DNA from: Candidatus Bathyarchaeota archaeon
GTDB lineage: Archaea > Thermoproteota > Bathyarchaeia > 40CM-2-53-6
DNA length: 9,125 nt
Assembly: GCA_005883085.1 (NCBI GenBank)
Contig: VBAY01000099.1
Coordinates: forward strand, 1-9,125
Reading direction: 5' to 3'
The notes under the pieces are model-generated. The model was not told the DNA's origin. It saw nothing but the letters and a program-made list of their open reading frames with translations, and searched no databases. Position numbers and translations under genes: made by a program. Below are positions 5,672-9,125 of this stretch, one piece after another. Within the stretch, counting starts at the first letter, position 1; each line of letters begins with the position of its first letter.

Positions 5672-7642
5672 TTGAGTCGTGCGATTGCAAAGGTCAACGA
5701 TCTGTCTTGGATGACAGGCGGTCCGCAGGGCAGCGGAGTCGATTCTTCCGCGAACATTTTCGCGGGAGCATGCGTGCTGGGTGGGCTCTGGACCTTCGGG
5801 CTTCGAGAATACTACTCCAGCATCAAAGGACCCCACAGCTACTTCGAAGTCAGAGTAAACAGCGACAAGATCAGGTCCCACGTAAACAACGTGGACGTCC
5901 TAGCGACGTTCGACGCCGAGACGTTGATCCGCCACGCAGAGGAAGTAGCCCCGGGCGGTGGAATACTTTACGATCCCACGTTTTCCAATATCGAGATCGA
6001 CAAGGTCGAGTCGATCGAGACCCCTGTGGTTTTGAGGATCAAGGCAAGACTGGCGAAGCAGAATCTTCCGGGAAATGTCACCGGAATCCTGGAGGAAGCC
6101 AAGAGAAGAGGCGTCAACCTATACCCGATCCCGTACAATGACATTATCGCGAAGACGGCGGCCCAGATTGGAGAGCACCAGCTGAGCAAGCTCTCAAGAA
6201 TCGTAAACGTTCTCTCAGTCTCAGCCTCATTCGCAATCCTCGGTTTTAACGAGAACTTCCTAAACCAATCCATCGGAAGGGCATTCGCAGGTAAGAAGAA
6301 AGTTGTCGAAATGAACGAGATAGGTGCAAAGCTTGCCTACGACGCTGCGAAGTCTCAATTGAAACAGCCCTTTCCATTCCAGCTCCACCCAATTCAGAAC
6401 CAACCGAGGCTGTTGCTAATGGGGGTTGAAGCAATTGCACTTGGGAAGCTGGTGGGCGGTTGCAGGGTCCAGACCTATTATCCGATAACCCCTGCTGCTG
6501 ACGAGAGCGAGTTCTTAGAGTCGCACGGAAACTTCGATATCTCGGGCGGAAACAATCCGGGCCAAAAAGGCTCGATTCTAGTGACACAGACAGAGGATGA
6601 GATAGCGGCCATAACGATGGCGACGGGAGCTGCTTTGACAGGCGCGAGAGCCGCAACGTCAACGTCTGGTCCCGGCTTTTCCTTGATGGTCGAGGGATTG
6701 GGATGGGCGGGAATGAACGAGGTTCCGCTCGTCATCACCCATTACCAGAGAGGCGGCCCAGCGACAGGACAACCGACGAGGCATGAGCAGGGAGATCTGA
6801 AGTTCATCCTAAGTGCCGCCCACGGAGAGTTTCCGAGAATCGTACTATGCTCAGGGGACATGGAGGAAAGCTTCTACGACGCGATCAGGATCTTCAACTA
6901 TGCAGAACGATTTCAGATGCCCAGCATCCATCTGATCGATAAGGGATTAGCGAACAACAGCATGACCATCTCGCCACCAAAGGCCGATCTTGTCCCGATT
7001 CAAAGGGGAAAACTGATCCAGGGAGACCACCTGGGAAATGGTAACGGAGAGCCGTACAGACGATTTGCCTTCACGGAGGACGGAGTCTCGCCGAGAGCAG
7101 TTCTCGGAATGCCAGGCTATCGGTTCTGGAACACTGGAGATGAGCATGACGAGATGGGACACATCGAAGAAGACCCGGACAACAGAGTGAAAATGATGAC
7201 GAAGAGGATGACAAAGTTGGACACGGCGGCGAAGGAGATTCCTGAGGATGAGAAGTTCAACTTCTTCGCTCCCTCAAAGAAACAAGCCGATGTCACGATC
7301 GTAAGCTGGGGGTCAACGAAGGGGCCAATTCTTGACGCGATGAAGCTATTGGAGAAGGACGGGATTGGAGTCGAATTTCTTCAGATTAGACTCGTAAGTC
7401 CCTTCCCAACAGAGACTGTCAAACAGAAACTGGCTCGGGCCAAACTCGTTATCGGGATTGAACAGAACTACTCCGGCCAGATGGCTGCTGTGATAGCCGA
7501 GAAGACGATGATAGATGTCAAGAACAAGATTGTCAAATTCAACGGCAGACCGATGTCACAGGACGAGATCTACCAATCAGTCAAACAAGTAATATCAAAT
7601 CCTGCACAAAATAGGAGAGTCGTGTTAACCCATGGCGCTTAA
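5672..7642 (+). CDS. korA: 2-oxoacid:ferredoxin oxidoreductase, alpha subunit (fused gamma-alpha)
   Basis: This is the large subunit of the cytoplasmic enzyme that oxidatively decarboxylates 2-oxoacids (pyruvate and/or 2-oxoglutarate) with CoA, giving acyl-CoA, CO2 and reduced ferredoxin. The 656-residue product has the gamma domain first: WMTGGPQGSGVDSSANIF at 13-30, then REYYSSIKGPHSYFEV. The alpha domain follows, with the hallmark YPITP motif at 270-274 and QRGGPATGQPTRHEQGDL from 359. By eye, T273 and R360 correspond to the catalytically important T256 and R344 of the Sulfolobus enzyme. The C-terminal domain contains GIEQNYSGQ from 595. This gamma-alpha fusion and the two-subunit layout are the Sulfolobus type. 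It is slightly longer than the roughly 630 residues usual there. The start is TTG, backed by GGGAGG 7 bases upstream. The gene overlaps the beta gene by 11 bases, implying coupled translation. Substrate preference cannot be decided from motifs; porA or another 2-oxoacid name would also fit. Confidence 0.95.
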   Translation: MSRAIAKVNDLSWMTGGPQGSGVDSSANIFAGACVLGGLWTFGLREYYSSIKGPHSYFEVRVNSDKIRSHVNNVDVLATFDAETLIRHAEEVAPGGGILYDPTFSNIEIDKVESIETPVVLRIKARLAKQNLPGNVTGILEEAKRRGVNLYPIPYNDIIAKTAAQIGEHQLSKLSRIVNVLSVSASFAILGFNENFLNQSIGRAFAGKKKVVEMNEIGAKLAYDAAKSQLKQPFPFQLHPIQNQPRLLLMGVEAIALGKLVGGCRVQTYYPITPAADESEFLESHGNFDISGGNNPGQKGSILVTQTEDEIAAITMATGAALTGARAATSTSGPGFSLMVEGLGWAGMNEVPLVITHYQRGGPATGQPTRHEQGDLKFILSAAHGEFPRIVLCSGDMEESFYDAIRIFNYAERFQMPSIHLIDKGLANNSMTISPPKADLVPIQRGKLIQGDHLGNGNGEPYRRFAFTEDGVSPRAVLGMPGYRFWNTGDEHDEMGHIEEDPDNRVKMMTKRMTKLDTAAKEIPEDEKFNFFAPSKKQADVTIVSWGSTKGPILDAMKLLEKDGIGVEFLQIRLVSPFPTETVKQKLARAKLVIGIEQNYSGQMAAVIAEKTMIDVKNKIVKFNGRPMSQDEIYQSVKQVISNPAQNRRVVLTHGA

Positions 7643-8624
7643 GCTCACTGATCTAAAGACCGATGTCCATAACGACTGGTGTCCCGGCTGTGGAGACTTC
7701 GGCATCGAAGCTTCCTTGAAGATGGCGTTGACCGAGATGCCGGTTGACATCAACAAGGTTGCACTGTTCTCCGGAATAGGTTGCTCCAGTAAACTTGTCC
7801 ACTTCACCAACGCCTTCGGAATCCACACACTACACGGCAGAGTCCTAGGGTACGCGCAAGGCGCCAAACTCGCGAACCCAGATCTAGAAGTAATAGCGGT
7901 CGGAGGAGACGGTGACGGACTAGGAATCGGAGTAGGACACTTCGTACATGCGGGAAGGCGGAATATTGACATGGCCTACATTATACACGATAATGGCGTC
8001 TACGGCTTGACCAAAGGACAAGCTTCCCCAACACTGCATCTGGGAATGCAGACGAAGTCGCTTCCCGAGCCAAACATCAACAGTAATATCAACCCACTAA
8101 TGCTCGCGCTCGCATCAGGCTTCACCTTCATCGCCCGGAGCTATGCGTACAATACCAGACATCTCAAGGAGATGATCAAGAAGGCTGTCGCCCACAAAGG
8201 CTTCGCCCTAATAGACGCGCTACAACCATGTCCAACATACAACGACATCAACACGAAAGAATGGTACGGCGGAGAGGATCGTATTGACCCGGCTACAAAG
8301 AGACCGATGGCACGAACCTATGATCTAGAAGGCACCGAGTACAATGGAAGAATAACCGCAGACATGAGCGGAGACGAGGTTGACAAGAACCTTCTCCAAG
8401 TCATAGAGAAATCGAGAGAATGGGGAGACAAGATCCCTATCGGAGTATTCTATCAGAACGAGACAGTCCCAATCTATGGGGAGCGAATCAACGAGCGAAA
8501 CCCCAGTTACCTGAAAGAGCCTCCTGCAAGACAACAACTCGCCAAGAATGACGGAAAATCTGTGGTGAACCTTGACAACTTGTCAAAGGGATTACTGTTC
8601 GAAAGCTTGGTTCTCGCACAGTAA
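7632..8624 (+). CDS. korB: 2-oxoacid:ferredoxin oxidoreductase, beta subunit
   Basis: This is the thiamine-diphosphate and iron-sulfur subunit that pairs with the product of the preceding gene. The 330-residue protein has CPGC (Cys17, Cys20), GIGCSS (Cys50) and QPCPTYND (Cys199), which match the four ligands of the single [4Fe-4S] cluster in Sulfolobus-type enzymes. The ThDP/Mg signature is GGDGDGLGIG (90-99), continuing to HDNGVYGLTKGQASPT (118-133). HGRVLGYAQGAKLANP (67-82) is also typical. The cluster passes electrons to a free ferredoxin, which is not encoded in the window. The ATG at 7632 is the first possible start, because an in-frame TAA occurs at 7626. It lies inside the 3' end of the alpha gene, with AGGAGAG about 12 bases upstream. 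The C-terminal tail (about 265-330) is of normal length for the archaeal beta subunit. All cofactor residues are present, so the enzyme should be active. Confidence 0.95.
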   Translation: MALKLTDLKTDVHNDWCPGCGDFGIEASLKMALTEMPVDINKVALFSGIGCSSKLVHFTNAFGIHTLHGRVLGYAQGAKLANPDLEVIAVGGDGDGLGIGVGHFVHAGRRNIDMAYIIHDNGVYGLTKGQASPTLHLGMQTKSLPEPNINSNINPLMLALASGFTFIARSYAYNTRHLKEMIKKAVAHKGFALIDALQPCPTYNDINTKEWYGGEDRIDPATKRPMARTYDLEGTEYNGRITADMSGDEVDKNLLQVIEKSREWGDKIPIGVFYQNETVPIYGERINERNPSYLKEPPARQQLAKNDGKSVVNLDNLSKGLLFESLVLAQ

Positions 8625-8654
8625 CCTGGTTCACGGTCCTGCTGAATTGTCTTC

Positions 8655-8662
8655 CGAAAAAT
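8655..8662 (-). terminator. Oligo-T terminator candidate in the convergent spacer
   Basis: On the minus strand this reads ATTTTTCG, about 16 bases beyond the stop of the membrane-protein gene at 8677. On the plus strand, ATCTTTGTTGTC (8661-8672) could serve the oxidoreductase operon, though it is only loosely T-rich. No convincing hairpin is seen in 8625-8676. Confidence 0.3.
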
Positions 8663-8676
8663 CTTTGTTGTCGGGC

Positions 8677-9125
8677 TCAGCGAATCAGTGGGGACCTTAC
8701 TCGTTCCCCTAAACGCCTGACTACTGCCGTCCCAAACAGAGATCCCAAGGCTCCTACGAGAGTGTCACCGACAAGAGCGGTAACCCAGATGACTATGAGG
8801 GTTGAAACTCCGAAGCCATGGAAAAATCCAAACGCCTGAAGCATTGCTAGACCGAACACTGCCATTGCCAGATTGCCTAGGGCTCCGGCCACGACGAAAC
8901 GCTTCCTCGATAAGTTGTCGAAGATGTGATCCCCTGCGCGCAAAGTTAGGTCGAAGACTATCCCGTTAGGAATCAGGGCGAGAGTCACCGCCAAGGGGGC
9001 TCCCGGTGTTGTGACAAGGATTAGACCGGTGACAGTTCCTAGAATGGTTGCGGTCCAATGTTTGCGAGTCAGAGAAACCAGTATCGTGAAAACCGCGGAT
9101 ATCAAGAAGAACAGGTCTATCTCTC
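8677..9125 (-). CDS. Multi-pass membrane protein, ECF-transporter S-component-like (5' end outside window)
   Basis: About 149 residues are visible, and the frame stays open to the right edge, beyond the TTG at 9105 (preceding residues EIDLFF), so the N-terminus is missing. Five hydrophobic segments can be seen, roughly at 9123-9070, 9052-9000, 9000-8940, 8898-8820 and 8808-8720. The pattern of a helix with T-x-x-G-x-x-x-G, then PGAPLAVTLALIPNGIVFDL, then a late GALGSLFGTAVVRRLGERV stretch resembles S components of energy-coupling-factor vitamin or metal importers, which have six helices. One helix would then lie off the window. The C-terminus is basic and probably cytoplasmic. No A or T component is visible nearby. 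It may be a different small transporter; the ECF reading is tentative and no substrate can be named. Confidence 0.6.
   Translation of the reverse strand, partial: EIDLFFLISAVFTILVSLTRKHWTATILGTVTGLILVTTPGAPLAVTLALIPNGIVFDLTLRAGDHIFDNLSRKRFVVAGALGNLAMAVFGLAMLQAFGFFHGFGVSTLIVIWVTALVGDTLVGALGSLFGTAVVRRLGERVRSPLIR

Noticed and set aside
5707..6141. 144-residue plus-strand frame inside the alpha-subunit gene
   Set aside because: It is an out-of-frame shadow of a strongly conserved coding region, very rich in Arg and Gln, with no recognisable motif.
6246..6662. 138-residue minus-strand frame antisense to the alpha-subunit gene
   Set aside because: It is antisense to conserved sequence including the YPITP motif; its composition is what the complement of the real codons would give.
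5672..8624. Reading the oxidoreductase as a benzoyl- or indolepyruvate-type enzyme
   Set aside because: The gamma-alpha fusion, YPITP motif and single-cluster cysteine pattern fit the archaeal pyruvate/2-oxoglutarate type; indolepyruvate enzymes have a different domain order with a C-terminal ferredoxin domain.

Overview
The window looks like chromosomal DNA of an archaeon of the TACK / Thermoproteota lineage. It is probably a mesophilic or soil relative of the Nitrososphaeria, but the sequence alone does not fix this. The evidence is a group II (thermosome-type) chaperonin, a Sulfolobus-type two-subunit 2-oxoacid:ferredoxin oxidoreductase with fused gamma and alpha domains, an archaeal nucleotidyltransferase-fold protein, archaeal-looking TATA elements and oligo-T terminators, and use of TTG starts. 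A copper protein and a GMC flavoenzyme suggest an organism with access to oxygen or another high-potential acceptor. I see no tRNA, rRNA, CRISPR array, insertion sequence or phage gene.

Layout. (1) 1-3697, plus strand, tightly packed: the C-terminal two thirds of a GMC-family flavin oxidoreductase, whose frame is open to the left edge; a degenerate nucleotidyltransferase-fold protein; a divergent group II chaperonin only 6 bases further on; and a DUF488 protein whose frame overlaps the chaperonin 3' end and has no normal start codon. (2) 3698-3870: a convergent spacer with terminator-like elements for both strands. (3) 3871-5335, minus strand: two membrane-anchored surface proteins, one with a blue-copper (cupredoxin) domain and one unrecognised beta-rich protein with a C-terminal membrane anchor. 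(4) 5339-5455: a divergent promoter region. (5) 5456-8624, plus strand: a small protein with an eight-cysteine cluster, then the alpha and beta subunits of 2-oxoacid:ferredoxin oxidoreductase. The small gene lies 3 bases from the alpha gene, and the alpha and beta genes overlap by 11 bases. (6) 8625-8676: a short convergent spacer. (7) 8677-right edge, minus strand: a partial multi-pass membrane protein resembling the S component of an ECF transporter.

How the parts may work together. The oxidoreductase converts 2-oxoacids and CoA to acyl-CoA, CO2 and reduced ferredoxin, a central carbon step. The cysteine-rich protein is placed to be an accessory or metal-handling partner. The cupredoxin is an externally facing electron carrier or copper protein on a membrane stalk. 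The most unusual part is region 1. The nucleotidyltransferase-fold protein has lost its acidic catalytic residues. The adjacent chaperonin has lost the aspartate equivalent to GroEL D398 and has a replaced C-terminus. This is a possible pseudoenzyme pair. The chaperonin-DUF488 junction looks like the scar of a deletion, a frameshift or an assembly error.
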